Source: Bradyrhizobium sp. MOS003 | GTDB lineage: Bacteria; Pseudomonadota; Alphaproteobacteria; Rhizobiales; Xanthobacteraceae | Length of the DNA stretch: 64,000 bases | Assembly (NCBI RefSeq): GCF_003020125.1 | Contig: NZ_PYFW01000003.1 | Span: 248,001 to 312,000, forward strand | Direction of reading: 5' to 3' | Shown here: piece after piece, positions 24,943-32,367 of the stretch | Numbering within the stretch: position 1 is the first letter of the stretch | Layout: every line of letters starts with the position of its first letter | The notes under the pieces: generated by a model | What the model saw: the letters and a program-made list of their open reading frames with translations, nothing else | Databases searched by the model: none | Told to the model about the DNA's origin: nothing | Position numbers and translations under genes: made by a program

Positions 24943-26187
24943 ATGACGATCACTCGCCGCGACGTATTGTTGGGTGCCACCGCCACCGCTGCGCTGGTGC
25001 CGCTGGCTGCACGCGCACAGACCTCGGAAGTCGTGATCGGCGTGATCTATCCGTTCTCCGGCGGCAGCGCGCAGCAGGGCGTCGATGCGCAGAAGGCCTA
25101 TGAGACCGCGCTCGAGGTCATCAACAAGGATACCGATTTCGACCTGCCGCTGGCCAAGGGCGAAGGCCTGCCGGGCCTTGGCGGCGCCAAGGTCCGTCTC
25201 GTGTTCGCCGATCACCAGGCCGATCCGCAGAAGGGCCGCGCCGAGGCCGAGCGCCTGATCACGCAGGAGAAGGTCTCCGCCATCATCGGCACCTATCAGA
25301 GCGCGGTCGCGGTCACCGTCAGCCAGATCTGCGAGCGCTACCAGGTCCCGTTCGTCTCCGCCGACAATTCCTCGCCCAGCCTGCATCGCCGCGGCCTGAA
25401 GTATTATTTCCGCGCCGCGCCGCATGATGAAATGTACTCGGCCGCGATGTTCGACTTCTTCGACGCCTTGAAGAAGAAGGGCACCAAGATCGAGACGCTG
25501 TCGCTGTTCCACGAGGACACCATCTTCGGCACCGATTCCGGCAATGCCCAGGCCAAGATCGCCGGCGAGCGCGGCTACAAGATCGTCACCGACATCAAGT
25601 ATCGCGCCAATTCGCCTTCGCTCTCGGCCGAGGTGCAGCAGCTTAAGTCCGCGAACGCCGACGTGCTGATGCCCTCGAGCTACACCACCGACGGCATCCT
25701 GCTGGTCAAGACCATGGCCGAACTCGGCTACAAGCCGAACGCGATCGTGGCGCAGGACGCCGGTTTCTCCGAGAAGGCACTTTACGATGCCGTCGGCGAC
25801 AAGCTCGAAGGCGTGATCTCGCGCGGCACCTTCTCGCTCGACCTCGCGCAGAAGCGCCCGATGGTCGGCAAGATCAACGACATGTTCAAGACGCGCTCGG
25901 GCAAGGACTTCAACGACCTCACCTCGCGCCAGTTCATGGGCCTGATCATCCTCGCCGACGCCATCAACCGCGCCAAGTCTACCGACGGCGAGAAGATCCG
26001 CGATGCGCTGGCGGCGACCGACATCCCGGGCGAGCAGACCATCATGCCCTGGAAGCGCGTCAAGTTCGACGAGATGGGCCAGAACAACGACGCCGACCCG
26101 GTGCTGCTGCAATATATCGGCGGCAAGTTCGTCACCATCTTCCCGCCGCAGGCCGCGATCGCCGAGGCGGTCTGGCCGATGAAGTGA
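24943..26187 (+). CDS. Branched-chain-type ABC transporter, periplasmic binding protein (LivK-like)
   Basis: A 414-residue periplasmic binding protein of the Leu/Ile/Val type I fold. MTITRRDVLLGATATAALV is a twin-arginine-type signal with likely cleavage after ARA near residue 25. Next come IGVIYPFSGGSAQQGVDAQ and GGAKVRLVFADHQADPQKG. AAAGRR-like lobes continue to the C-terminus. Bradyrhizobium encodes very many such proteins, and ligands range from amino acids to aromatic acids, so naming it LivK does not fix the ligand. AAAGAGGA gives a strong ribosome site. It begins a five-gene H-M-G-F transporter set. Confidence 0.9.
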   Translation: MTITRRDVLLGATATAALVPLAARAQTSEVVIGVIYPFSGGSAQQGVDAQKAYETALEVINKDTDFDLPLAKGEGLPGLGGAKVRLVFADHQADPQKGRAEAERLITQEKVSAIIGTYQSAVAVTVSQICERYQVPFVSADNSSPSLHRRGLKYYFRAAPHDEMYSAAMFDFFDALKKKGTKIETLSLFHEDTIFGTDSGNAQAKIAGERGYKIVTDIKYRANSPSLSAEVQQLKSANADVLMPSSYTTDGILLVKTMAELGYKPNAIVAQDAGFSEKALYDAVGDKLEGVISRGTFSLDLAQKRPMVGKINDMFKTRSGKDFNDLTSRQFMGLIILADAINRAKSTDGEKIRDALAATDIPGEQTIMPWKRVKFDEMGQNNDADPVLLQYIGGKFVTIFPPQAAIAEAVWPMK

Positions 26188-26196
26188 GACTGGGAC

Positions 26197-26221
26197 GCGG
26201 GAGCTCAGGTGCAGCTCCCGC
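26197..26221 (+). terminator. Intercistronic hairpin between binding protein and permease genes
   Basis: Perfect 9-bp arms gcgggagct / agctcccgc close a 7-base loop, 10 bp past the stop. No T-run follows, so it is more likely a 3'-end stabilising or partial attenuating hairpin than a full terminator. This would allow more binding protein than permease to be made. Confidence 0.55.
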
Positions 26222-26222
26222 T

Positions 26223-26315
26223 CTCATCCTGAGGAGCGGGCGTAGCCCGCGTCTCGAAGAACAAGGGCCGGGCCATCCTTTGAGACGCGCGCTTGTGCGC
26301 GCTTCTCAGGATGAG
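26223..26315. repeat. Palindromic intergenic repeat (family E)
   Basis: Starts ctcatcctgaggagcgggcg and ends cttctcaggatgag, with inner gcgtctcgaa / tttgagacgcgc pairing. It sits inside the transporter operon between binding-protein and permease genes. One copy in this window. Confidence 0.75.
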
Positions 26316-26338
26316 GATTGATTTCGGGGGACAGACTT

Positions 26339-27217
26339 TTGACAGCCCAAGCCATTATCCAGAGTCTCGCGAGCGGCCTCCTCATGGGCCTGCTGTACGG
26401 ACTGATCGCGGTCGGCCTCGCGCTGATCTTCGGCCTGATGGACGTCACGAACTTCGCCCATGGCGAGTTCCTGATGATCGCGATGTACCTGTCCTTTTTC
26501 CTGTTCGCGTTCTTCGCGATCGACCCCTTGCTGTCGGCGCCGCTGGTCGCCGCCGCGCTCTTCATCTTCGGAGCGGTGGTCTATTTGCTCATTGTACGCT
26601 TCGCCATGCGGGCCAAGGCCAATGCCGGCATGGTGCAGATCTTCACCACTTTCGGCCTTGCCATCGTGATGCGGGGCCTGGCGCAGTTCTTCTTCACGCC
26701 GGATTATCGCAGCATTCCGCACTCCTGGCTCGGCGGCAAAACCATTTCGATCGGCGGCATCTTCCTGCCGGAACCGCAGTTGGTCGGTGCGCTGGTCTCG
26801 ATCCTCGCTTTTGCCGGTCTCTATTTCTTCATCCATCGCACCGATTTCGGCCGCGCGCTGGAGGCTACCCGTGAAGATCCCGGTGCGGTCGCGCTGGTCG
26901 GCATCGACAAGAACCGCGTGTTTGCGTTCGGCTGGGGCCTTGGTGCCGCGCTGGTCGGTCTCGCCGGTGCGATCATGGCAAGCTTCTTCTATATCTATCC
27001 CGATGTCGGCGCGTCCTTTGCCTTGATCGCCTATGTCACGGTGGCGCTCGGCGGCTTCGGCAGCGTGTTCGGCGCCTTCGCCGGCGGCATCATCGTCGGC
27101 CTTGTCGAAGCCACCACCGCGCTGGTGCTGCCGCCATCGCTGAAATCGGTCGGCATCTACGCGGTCTATCTGCTGGTCGTCTTCATCCGGCCGCGCGGCC
27201 TGTTCGGATCGATCTGA
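26339..27217 (+). CDS. livH: Branched-chain-type ABC transporter permease (LivH-like)
   Basis: A 292-residue inner-membrane permease of about eight segments. SLASGLLMGLLYGLIAVGLA and MDVTNFAHGEFLM are the LivH N-terminal hallmarks, with ALEATREDPGAVALVGID as the ATPase-contacting loop. I chose a TTG start at 26339, with GGGGGA seven bases upstream; another in-frame TTG at 26318 falls at the end of the repeat and has no site. The stop overlaps the next start by one base. Pairs with LivM below. The gene symbol marks family, not proven substrate. Confidence 0.88.
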   Translation: MTAQAIIQSLASGLLMGLLYGLIAVGLALIFGLMDVTNFAHGEFLMIAMYLSFFLFAFFAIDPLLSAPLVAAALFIFGAVVYLLIVRFAMRAKANAGMVQIFTTFGLAIVMRGLAQFFFTPDYRSIPHSWLGGKTISIGGIFLPEPQLVGALVSILAFAGLYFFIHRTDFGRALEATREDPGAVALVGIDKNRVFAFGWGLGAALVGLAGAIMASFFYIYPDVGASFALIAYVTVALGGFGSVFGAFAGGIIVGLVEATTALVLPPSLKSVGIYAVYLLVVFIRPRGLFGSI

Positions 27218-28200
27218 TGGACAAGGAATTTGCAGCGCGGCGCCGCCGCGACCTCATCATCGCCGCGTTGCTCGCCGCGATTGCCGCAGCGACGCCGTTG
27301 TTCGTGAAGGACGTCGTCGTCCAGAACATCCTGATCCTGACTCTGATGTATGCGGGCTTGTCGCAGAGCTGGAACATCCTGTCCGGATATTGCGGGCAGA
27401 TCTCGCTCGGGCACGCGCTGTATTTCGGACTGGGTGCCTACACCACCGAGCTGCTGTTCACGAAGTTCGGCGTGCTGCCCTGGTTCGGCATGCTGGCCGG
27501 CGGCGTGGTGTCGGCGCTGATCGCGATGGGGCTTGGTTATCCCTTCTTCCGCCTGCGCGGCCACTACTACGTGATCGCCACCATCGTCATCGCCGAGATC
27601 GGCCTGCTCCTGTTCCACAACTGGGAATGGGCCGGCGCCGCGATGGGCATCACGATTCCGATCCGCGGCGATAGCTGGCTGAAATTCCAGTTCCTGCGCA
27701 CCAAGCTGCCGTACTTCTATTTCGCGCTGGCGCTGTGCTGCCTCGCCTGGTTCGTCACCTGGTGGCTGGAGAATTCCAAATGGGGATTCTGGTGGCGCGC
27801 GGTCAAGGACAATCCGGACGCGGCCGAGAGCCTCGGTGTCGACGTGTTCAATTCCAAGATGGGCGCGGCCGCCGTCTCCGCCTTCCTGGTCGCGGTGGGT
27901 GGCAGCTTCTACGCCCAGTTCGTCTCCTACATCGATCCTGAGAGCGTCATGGGATTCCAGTTCTCGTTGCTGATGGCGCTGCCCGCCGTGCTCGGCGGCA
28001 TCGGCACCCTGTGGGGACCGGTGTTAGGGGCCGCCATCCTGATCCCGCTGACGGAGCTGACGCGCTTCAAGTTCGGTGGCTCGGGGCGCGGCGTCGACCT
28101 CATCGTCTACGGCACGCTGATCGTGCTAATTTCACTAGCCTTGCCGCGGGGCCTGCTCAGCTTGTTTTCGCGACCGAAGAAAACTGGAGCCGTCCGATGA
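27217..28200 (+). CDS. livM: Branched-chain-type ABC transporter permease (LivM-like)
   Basis: A 327-residue inner-membrane permease. GLSQSWNILSGYCGQISLGH is the LivM signature, followed by GHYYVIATIVIAEIGLLLF and the cytoplasmic loop AVKDNPDAAESLGVDVF. Its ATG overlaps the livH stop by one base and its stop overlaps the livG start by four, so all are translationally coupled. It forms the transmembrane channel with LivH. Confidence 0.9.
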   Translation: MDKEFAARRRRDLIIAALLAAIAAATPLFVKDVVVQNILILTLMYAGLSQSWNILSGYCGQISLGHALYFGLGAYTTELLFTKFGVLPWFGMLAGGVVSALIAMGLGYPFFRLRGHYYVIATIVIAEIGLLLFHNWEWAGAAMGITIPIRGDSWLKFQFLRTKLPYFYFALALCCLAWFVTWWLENSKWGFWWRAVKDNPDAAESLGVDVFNSKMGAAAVSAFLVAVGGSFYAQFVSYIDPESVMGFQFSLLMALPAVLGGIGTLWGPVLGAAILIPLTELTRFKFGGSGRGVDLIVYGTLIVLISLALPRGLLSLFSRPKKTGAVR

Positions 28201-28928
28201 CCGCGCTCCTTGAAACCCGCGGCGTCTGGCAGCGGTTCGGCGGCCTCGTCGCCAACAGCGACGTCTCGATCTCGGTTGGCCGCGGCGAGATCGTCGGCCT
28301 GATCGGCCCCAATGGCGCCGGCAAGTCGACGCTGTTCAATCTCATCGCCGGCGTGCTGCCGCCGACGCAAGGCTCGATTCTATTCGACGGCGAGGACGTC
28401 ACGCACATGCCGGCGGCGGAACGCTGCCAGCGCGGTGTCGGGCGCACCTTCCAGGTGGTCAAGAGCTTCGAGACCATGACCGTTATCGACAACGTCATCG
28501 TCGGTGCGCTGGTGCGCAACACGGTGATGCGCGAGGCGCGCCGCAAGGCGCACGAGGTGCTGGAGTTCACCGGCCTTGCCGCGCGCGCCCACGTGCTCGC
28601 CAGCGACCTCGTGCCGGCCGAGAAGCGTCGCCTCGAAGTCGCCCGCGCGCTCGCGACCGAGCCGAAGCTGCTGCTGCTCGACGAAGTCCTCACCGGCCTG
28701 ACGCCGACCGAGGCGCAGACCGGTGTCGCGCTGGTGCGCAAGGTGCGCGATGCCGGCATCACCGTGTTGATGGTCGAGCACGTCATGGAGATCGTGATGC
28801 CGCTGGTCGACCGTGCCATCGTGCTCGACCTCGGCAAGGTGCTGGTCGAGGGCAAGCCTAACGACGTCGTCCGCGATCCCAAGGTGATCAAGGCATATCT
28901 GGGAGATCGTCATGCTGTCGGTGCGTGA
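28197..28928 (+). CDS. livG: Branched-chain-type ABC transporter ATPase (LivG-like), degenerate signature
   Basis: A 243-residue ATPase. Walker A is GPNGAGKST, Walker B is LLLLDEVLTGLTPTE, and the switch histidine lies in MVEHVMEIVMPLV. The position of the LSGGQ-type signature reads SDLVPAEKRRLEVARAL, lacking the serine and glycines, and Walker B is followed by Val instead of Pro. In a heterodimeric LivG-LivF pair one composite ATP site can be degenerate. The start ATG overlaps the livM stop (ATGA); its stop lies 17 bp inside livF. Confidence 0.9.
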   Translation: MTALLETRGVWQRFGGLVANSDVSISVGRGEIVGLIGPNGAGKSTLFNLIAGVLPPTQGSILFDGEDVTHMPAAERCQRGVGRTFQVVKSFETMTVIDNVIVGALVRNTVMREARRKAHEVLEFTGLAARAHVLASDLVPAEKRRLEVARALATEPKLLLLDEVLTGLTPTEAQTGVALVRKVRDAGITVLMVEHVMEIVMPLVDRAIVLDLGKVLVEGKPNDVVRDPKVIKAYLGDRHAVGA

Positions 28929-29616
28929 AGTCACGACCGCCTATCAGGGCCTGGTCGCGATCTCCGCGATCTCGATCGAGGTCCAGAAGGGCGAGATCGT
29001 CTGCGTCGCCGGTGCCAACGGCGCGGGCAAGTCGACGTTGCTGAAATCCATCGCCGGTGCCGAGCGTCCGCGCTCTGGCAGCGTCACCTTCGACGGCAAG
29101 CAGATCAACGGCATGGCGCAGCACCACATCACGGCGGCCGGCATCGCCTATGTGCCGGAGAACCGCCGCCTGTTCCCGCGCCTGTCGGTGCGCGACAATC
29201 TTCGCCTCGGCAGCTATCTCTACCGCAGCGAAACCGACCGCGAAGCGCCGCTCGATCTCGTCTTCACGCTGTTTCCCCGCCTGTCCGAACGCCTGGAGCA
29301 GCGCGCCGAGACGCTCTCCGGCGGCGAGCAGCAGATGCTCGCGATCGGCCGCGCGCTGATGACGCGCCCACGGTTGTTGATGCTCGACGAACCCTCGCAG
29401 GGCATCATGCCGAAACTGGTCGACGAGATCTTCCAGGCGGTCCTGCGCATCCGCGACGCCGGCATGACCGTGCTGATCGTCGAGCAGCGCATGGCCGAGT
29501 GCCTGGAGATCGCCGACCGCGCCTACATCCTGCAAACCGGCCGCGTGCTGATGCAGGGGCCGGCCGCCGAGATCAGGGGCAATCCGGATGTGAGGAAGGC
29601 GTATCTGGGGCTGTAG
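28912..29616 (+). CDS. livF: Branched-chain-type ABC transporter ATPase (LivF-like)
   Basis: A 234-residue ATPase, overlapping livG by 17 bp, with GGGAG upstream. Walker A GANGAGKST, intact signature ETLSGGEQQMLAIGRAL, Walker B LLMLDEPSQGIMP and IVEQRMAECLEIADRAYIL are all canonical. VPENRRLFPRLSVRDNL is the LivF-typical Q-loop region. With LivG it energises transport. It ends the transporter operon; a family C repeat follows. Confidence 0.93.
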   Translation: MLSVREVTTAYQGLVAISAISIEVQKGEIVCVAGANGAGKSTLLKSIAGAERPRSGSVTFDGKQINGMAQHHITAAGIAYVPENRRLFPRLSVRDNLRLGSYLYRSETDREAPLDLVFTLFPRLSERLEQRAETLSGGEQQMLAIGRALMTRPRLLMLDEPSQGIMPKLVDEIFQAVLRIRDAGMTVLIVEQRMAECLEIADRAYILQTGRVLMQGPAAEIRGNPDVRKAYLGL

Positions 29617-29632
29617 TTGCAGGAGCGAGTTC

Positions 29633-29725
29633 GTAAGGTGGGCAAAGGCGCACTCGCGCCATGCCCACCATTTGGTTCTGATCGCATACAGGACGTGGGC
29701 ACGCTCCGCTTTGCCCACCCTACGG
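29633..29725. repeat. Palindromic intergenic repeat, family C, copy 1
   Basis: Begins cgtaaggtgggcaaaggcg and ends ctttgcccaccctacgg, which are near reverse complements. Inner gcccacca / gtgggcac also pair. Three copies in the window (29.7, 54.0 and 59.6 kb). Confidence 0.85.
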
Positions 29726-29767
29726 CAGTGCCGCCGGGGGAGTAGCTCGACCGTCCCCACATCCTCC

Positions 29768-29845
29768 GTCATTGCGAGCGCAGTGAAGCAATCCAGACTG
29801 CCGCCGCGGAAAGACTCTGGATTGCTTCGCTGCGCTCGCAATGAC
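29768..29845. repeat. Palindromic intergenic repeat, family A, copy 3
   Basis: Arms as in copy 1 with one base change (cagtgaagc for cagcgaagc) on the left. It lies only 42 bp from a family C copy, in the gap between livF and the convergent otnC gene. Confidence 0.9.
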
Positions 29846-29861
29846 GAGGAGAGAGCCGCGT

Positions 29862-30539
29862 CTAATGCTCGTGCCCATGTTCCGGCAGCGTCACTCCGAA
29901 CACTTTCACAAGATCCGTCACCTGCTCCGGCGAAAGGTAGCGCGGGTTCATCCCGCGCAGCAGCAGGTACAGCTTCGCCGTCTCCTCCAGCTCCTCGGTC
30001 GCGAACACTGCGGCCTCCAGCGTGTCGCCGGCAACGACCGGGCCGTGATTGGCGAGCAGCACCGATGAATATTTCCCCGCCAGTCCCTTGATCGCATCCG
30101 CCACCGCGGGATCGCCGGGGCGGTAGTACGGCACGAGCGCGATGGCACCGCATTTCATCAGGTAATAGGCCGTCATCGGCGGCAGCGCGGCGCGCGGGTC
30201 GATCTCGGGCAGCATCGAGAGCGCGACCGAGTGTGTCGAATGCAGATGTACGATGGCGCGTGCAGTGCCGCGCGTGTCGTAAAGCGCGTTGTGCAGCGGA
30301 ACTTCCTTAGTCGGGGCATCGCCCGACACCAGCTGGCCCCTTTCGTCGAGCCGCGACAGCTTCGCAGGATCGAGGAAACCGAGCGAGGCATTGGTCGGCG
30401 TCACCAGCCAGCCGCCGCCGTCCAGCCTGACGCTGATATTGCCGGAGGAGCCCGGCGTCAGCCCGCGCTCGAACAGCGACCGTCCGAAGCGGCAGATGTC
30501 CTCGCGCAGCCGCGTCTCGTTGCTCGCTTCAGGTCTCAT
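29862..30539 (-). CDS. otnC: 3-oxo-tetronate 4-phosphate decarboxylase (class II aldolase fold)
   Basis: A 225-residue class II aldolase/adducin-fold protein. SSGNISVRLDGGGWLVTPTN is the phosphate-binding entry; HLHSTHS and ANHGPVVAG carry zinc-ligand histidines. With ltnD, otnI and otnK adjacent, OtnC is the obvious role: decarboxylating 3-oxo-tetronate 4-phosphate to dihydroxyacetone phosphate in L-threonate/erythronate breakdown. I chose the ATG of MRPEASNE; an ATG nine bases upstream is possible. Unusually it is transcribed away from the other three genes, sharing a 113-bp divergent gap with ltnD. No dedicated regulator is adjacent. Confidence 0.88.
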   Translation of the reverse strand: MRPEASNETRLREDICRFGRSLFERGLTPGSSGNISVRLDGGGWLVTPTNASLGFLDPAKLSRLDERGQLVSGDAPTKEVPLHNALYDTRGTARAIVHLHSTHSVALSMLPEIDPRAALPPMTAYYLMKCGAIALVPYYRPGDPAVADAIKGLAGKYSSVLLANHGPVVAGDTLEAAVFATEELEETAKLYLLLRGMNPRYLSPEQVTDLVKVFGVTLPEHGHEH

Positions 30540-30652
30540 GGCCGTCATGCCTGCTTGTCTCACGCTTTGGCAGCGCGGCCAAGCCGTGATATCGGTTCGT
30601 CGAGCCGACGCAAAAGCCGGCCGTCCGGGAAACGTTCGCAAGGGTTAGTTGC

Positions 30653-31570
30653 ATGTCCGCCTCCAATTCACAGAATCAGCGCATCGCGGTCATCGGGCTC
30701 GGCTCGATGGGGTTTGGCATGGCGACCTCGCTGAAGCGCGTCGGCCACGCCGTCGCCGGCTGCGACGTGTCGGCCGAGGCGGTGGCGCGTTTCGTGAAGG
30801 ATGGCGGTGCGGGTGCCAAGACGCCGGCCGAGGCCGCCAAGGGCGCGGACATCGTCGTCAGCGTCGTCGTCAATGCCGCGCAGACTGAAGCCGTCCTGTT
30901 CGGCAAGGATGGTGCCGCCGAGACCATGCCCGAAGGCAGCGTCTTCGTATCCTCCGCCACCATGGACCCCGATGTGGCGCGTCGTCTTGCCAAGCAGCTG
31001 GAGGCGACCGGCCGGCATTATCTGGATGCACCGATTTCGGGCGGCGCGCAGCGCGCCGCGCAGGGCGAGCTGACGATCCTCGCCTCCGGCAGCCCCACTG
31101 CGTTCGCGAAGGCCCGACCCGCGCTCGATGCCATGGCCGCGAAGCTCTACGAGCTCGGCGATGCCGCCGGCCAGGGCGCAGCCTTCAAGATGATCAACCA
31201 GCTGCTCGCCGGCGTGCATATCGCCGCCGCCTCGGAGGCGATCGCGTTCGCCGCCAAGCAGGGCCTCGACATCCGTAAGGTCTACGAGGTGATCACGGCC
31301 TCCGCCGGCAATTCCTGGATGTTCGAGAACCGCATTCCGCACGTGCTGGACGGCGATTATACGCCGCGCAGCGCGGTCGAGATCTTCGTCAAGGATCTCG
31401 GCATCATCCAGGACATGGCCCGCAGCGCCAGATTCCCGGTGCCGGTCTCCGCCGCCGCACTCCAGATGTTCCTGATGACATCAGCCGCCGGCATGGGTCG
31501 CGACGACGACGCCTCGGTGGCGCGGATGTATGCGCAGGTCACCGGCGTCAAGCTGCCGGGCGACAAGTAA
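30653..31570 (+). CDS. ltnD: L-threonate 2-dehydrogenase (beta-hydroxyacid dehydrogenase family)
   Basis: A 305-residue beta-hydroxyacid dehydrogenase. IAVIGLGSMGFGMATSLKR is the NAD-binding loop, DAPISGGAQRAAQGELTI the substrate loop, and GAAFKMINQLLAG carries the catalytic lysine. In the tetronate pathway LtnD oxidises L-threonate at C2 to 2-oxo-tetronate. AAGGG lies before the ATG. otnI begins 14 bp downstream and otnK overlaps otnI, making a three-gene operon. The pathway role rests on this neighbourhood; alone it could be another 3-hydroxyacid dehydrogenase. Confidence 0.88.
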   Translation: MSASNSQNQRIAVIGLGSMGFGMATSLKRVGHAVAGCDVSAEAVARFVKDGGAGAKTPAEAAKGADIVVSVVVNAAQTEAVLFGKDGAAETMPEGSVFVSSATMDPDVARRLAKQLEATGRHYLDAPISGGAQRAAQGELTILASGSPTAFAKARPALDAMAAKLYELGDAAGQGAAFKMINQLLAGVHIAAASEAIAFAAKQGLDIRKVYEVITASAGNSWMFENRIPHVLDGDYTPRSAVEIFVKDLGIIQDMARSARFPVPVSAAALQMFLMTSAAGMGRDDDASVARMYAQVTGVKLPGDK

Positions 31571-31584
31571 AGAAGAGGAATCCA

Positions 31585-32367
31585 ATGCCCCGTTTTGCCG
31601 CCAATCTCTCGATGATGTTCACCGAGGTGCCGTTCCTCGATCGCTTCGATGCCGCAGCGCAAGCCGGCTTCACCGCGGTCGAGTTTCTCTTTCCCTATGA
31701 GCACCCTGCCGAGGCGGTCGGCGAGCGCCTCGAGCGCAACGGGCTGACCCAGGCGCTGTTCAACCTGCCGCCGGGCGACTGGAACGCCGGCGAGAAGGGT
31801 TTTGCCGCGCTCCCCTCGCGCTTCTCCGAACTCAAGGCGGGCCTGGAGACGGCGCTGCCTTACGCCAAGGCGACCGGCGTCAAACGGCTGCATTTGATGG
31901 CCGGCATCGCCAATCGCGGCGAGCGCGTCGCGATCGAGGCGTTCTACAAATCGGTGGCATGGGCTGCGGAATTCTTCGCCCCGCACGGCATCGACATCGT
32001 GCTCGAGCCGATCAATGCGCGCAACGTGCCCGGCTACTTCCTCAACGATTTCGGCTTCGCGCGCGATCTGATCCAGGAGCTGAGGCTTCCAAACCTGAAG
32101 CTGCAGTTCGACATCTATCACTGCCAGATCATTCATGGCGACGTCACCATGCGGCTGCGTGAGATGATGCCGATCATCGGCCACGTCCAGATCGCCAGCA
32201 TTCCCTCGCGCAACGAGCCCGATGGCGAGGAGCTGAATTATCCGTTTCTGTTCGAAGAACTCGACCGGCTCGGCTATGCCGGCTTCGTGGGCTGCGAATA
32301 CAATCCGCGCGGCAAGACCACCGACGGTCTTGCCTGGTTCAAGCCCTACGCTGGAGTGAAGCCGTGA
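31585..32367 (+). CDS. otnI: 2-oxo-tetronate isomerase (hydroxypyruvate-isomerase-like)
   Basis: A 260-residue TIM-barrel protein of the xylose-isomerase-like/Hyi group. MPRFAANLSMMFTEVPFLDR is the usual N-terminus; metal ligands are expected in VLEPINARNVPGY, QFDIYHCQI, GHVQIASIPSRNEP and GFVGCEYNPRG. In context it should isomerise 2-oxo-tetronate to 3-oxo-tetronate. AAGAGGA is a strong ribosome site. The stop overlaps the otnK GTG by 4 bp. Confidence 0.9.
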   Translation: MPRFAANLSMMFTEVPFLDRFDAAAQAGFTAVEFLFPYEHPAEAVGERLERNGLTQALFNLPPGDWNAGEKGFAALPSRFSELKAGLETALPYAKATGVKRLHLMAGIANRGERVAIEAFYKSVAWAAEFFAPHGIDIVLEPINARNVPGYFLNDFGFARDLIQELRLPNLKLQFDIYHCQIIHGDVTMRLREMMPIIGHVQIASIPSRNEPDGEELNYPFLFEELDRLGYAGFVGCEYNPRGKTTDGLAWFKPYAGVKP

